Part shown: in pieces, positions 62,201 through 64,000 of the stretch
Numbering within the stretch: position 1 is the first letter of the stretch
Layout of the letters: each line of letters opens with the position of its first letter
Assembly: GCF_041146795.1 (NCBI RefSeq)
Contig: NC_135170.1
Coordinates: 26,530,033-26,594,032, forward strand
Direction of reading: 5' to 3'
Source of the DNA: Maylandia zebra
Lineage: Eukaryota > Chordata > Actinopteri > Cichliformes > Cichlidae
DNA length: 64,000 bases
Program-made: the position numbers and the translations under genes
Notes under the pieces: generated by a model
The model's database searches: none
What the model was told of the DNA's origin: nothing
What the model saw: only the letters and a program-made list of their open reading frames with translations

Positions 62201-64000
62201 TAATCGGTCAGCTGTCTTCTCTTTGCATTGATCAGCAGGGTTTCAAATGGAATTCCTGATGAGAAACCTGGGTGTGGTTTAAAAAGACATCCTAGTAACA
62301 GTGGAGGCAGGAAGGTGTGCTTACAAACAGGATAACAAAGTCCTCTGCAGCTGTTCTTTCTCCAGATGGGTAGTGGTGGTGAACACTATTAGATTTCATA
62401 TATCAGCTTCCTTGGGCTGAGTATCTTGTGTCAGCTGCTCCTTGTCAACTTATTGCAAACCTGCCATATTATTCCTTTTTCTGAGTCTTAATAAATGAGT
62501 CTTGGTATAAAAAAATCAATGGCTACTCTCTTGAGTTAGCTTGTGTTTCCATCTTTCCATTTCTCTCTCCCTATGAGCTCCACTAAATGATCCTCTGTCA
62601 CAGTCTCAGTTTTATGTTCCATACTTTACTCCAAGCTGAATGGCCAATCATTGGGGTCGTATCTATTTCGCAGTACAGACCATAAAACAGTATAAGACAT
62701 GGTAGACAGCCACAGTCCCTCAGGGAATATTTTTTAAAAACAATATTAAAACCAGTGTTGGAACTTTTCCAGTCATGGTTATTCATTTATGTTCTTTTAC
62801 TATGGAGGTTTGCGGTGATTGGATGACGAATGCAACCATCAGGGATGCAGGACAACTTCCAAAGATGGCTTTGGGGTGTTTCTGTTATTCTGGCAACTTG
62901 CACCATATAAAGGATAGATCACTCAAATGCACCAGCATGGCTCAGGCAAAGGGTGCAGACCAAGTGATCCCTAGACTAAAACCAAAAGAGGAGCGAGTGA
63001 GCTGAAGCGAGAAGAAAAAAGCTCCAGGCCGAGGATCTCTGTGAGAAAGTGTCCATCTGCAGCGCACGCTGGAAACGACCCAAAACAAACAGGTTAAAAT
63101 TAAACCACAGAGTGAAAGCCAATCTGTGTGTTTAACGTTCTTACAAACAGAGGATTACCGTGTTACCATTTCAAAGGTCTGAGAAATTGTCAGTTTTGTG
63201 GTTTATCCCACCACAATACAACCAATAATCTATGTAGTAGCCCCCCACTGGCTGACGCACAGAGAGATAGGGCATTTTGGAGAAAGATAGAACTAAAAAG
63301 AAAGTTAAAAAGTCACATGTAGGAAGGTCTTCAAACTTTGGCATTCTGTTTAATTATTAAAAAAAACACTTTTTAAAAACTAGAATGATAAATTCTCCTG
63401 CTATAATTTATAGCATAACATATTTAACTTTTACAGTACAGTTATTGTAATAATTGCAGGTATAAGTTCCAAAGAAAAGCATATTTGTTACGCAGAGATA
63501 AAGTATGAATACAAATCAAGCCAAAGCTTGCAGATTCTTTTTTTAGACTTTGACATAGGTCATGAAGCTACTTGAGATGTGAGCTTTTCCCACTAACTCC
63601 ACTGCATGTACCAGCAGGTTGAGTAATATTTTTGCCATTTTTGGATGATAATGTAACATTTCTCTAGAAATTTCTCTAGTAGAAACACAGACGCTCTGTC
63701 TTTGCATCTTTTTAATCTGCCTAACGGGCATCCCATCTTTCTAACCAGTTGATTCTGACTTTCCTAATTGGGTTTGGGCTTTGTTATGAAAGTATGTGGT
63801 TGCTGCGGTTGCCACCGCAGATGTTTCCCAATTCCATAAGTACTGCATTCCCCTCCTTTTTCAAAAGCCATGTCAGCCCCACAAGTTACTGCACAGCCAT
63901 AGGGGATCAAATTTGTTCAGCTGCTAAGGACAAAGTGTACTTCTGAGCGGTGGTGATTTGACACTTTGCTGCCATCTAGTGTTGACTAATGGGTCTGGAT
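47590..64000. other. 16 kb without a recognisable gene
   Basis: No frame here has a domain I recognise, and the longest (57179-57673, 164 codons) runs through pyrimidine-rich low-complexity DNA. The region has an (AT)n tract (50224-50271), few evident transposons and some GC-richer stretches. Low repeat density upstream of a developmental receptor gene could mean cis-regulatory DNA, but I cannot show that from one sequence. Confidence 0.4.
50224..50271. repeat. (AT)n microsatellite
   Basis: About 24 perfect AT units. Confidence 0.95.

Overview
The window looks like nuclear DNA of a ray-finned (teleost, probably percomorph) fish. The genes are split into many short exons with GT-AG borders, the encoded proteins are vertebrate-specific, and the intergenic DNA carries typical fish repeats: a tRNA-derived SINE with the AAGCGCTATATAAAT tail, hAT-type MITEs, RTE-like reverse-transcriptase debris, CATC-tailed LINE ends and long (AT)n tracts. 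I cannot name the species.

Three genes are well supported, all on the minus strand. (1) dnmt1, the maintenance DNA cytosine-5-methyltransferase: I traced 34 coding exons from the ATG at 28938 to the stop at 16324. The phases join without a break into 1502 codons. (2) s1pr2, a sphingosine-1-phosphate receptor: one uninterrupted coding exon at 33515-32439. Its 5' UTR is spliced, and its first exon may be about 14 kb upstream near 47.1-47.4 kb. (3) An ICAM-like cell-surface protein: 5 exons at 14811-12307, 353 aa, signal peptide plus three Ig domains plus one membrane helix. The same three kinds of gene (ICAMs, S1PR2, DNMT1) sit together on human 19p13.2, so the window preserves an ancient vertebrate neighbourhood.

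Layout. 0-12.3 kb is decayed tandem copies of the ICAM-like gene shredded by transposons. It holds a first exon of a further paralogue at the left edge (426-396), an isolated dead first exon (2251-2215), a last-exon remnant (1513-1475), a partial Ig-1 exon (4740-4606) and a clear pseudogene (7339-5236). That pseudogene has a 4-bp frameshift, a broken splice acceptor, a solo LTR inside the Ig-2 exon and a SINE replacing the exon end. 12.3-14.9 kb is the intact ICAM-like gene. 16.0-29.1 kb is dnmt1 with a CpG-rich, E2F-site-bearing promoter. 30.6-33.7 kb is the main exon and 3' UTR of s1pr2. 33.7-47.1 kb is probably the s1pr2 first intron, containing a 1-kb hAT-type element nested in an (AT)n tract. 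From 47.5 to 64.0 kb I recognise no gene.

Nothing suggests a wholly new system. The most unusual points are: about 190 bp of similarity between the ICAM-like first exon/promoter and the putative s1pr2 first exon; a GC-AG intron splitting the dnmt1 CXXC zinc finger; the layered destruction of the ICAM paralogues; and several CTCF-like motifs, one inside an LTR-like repeat.
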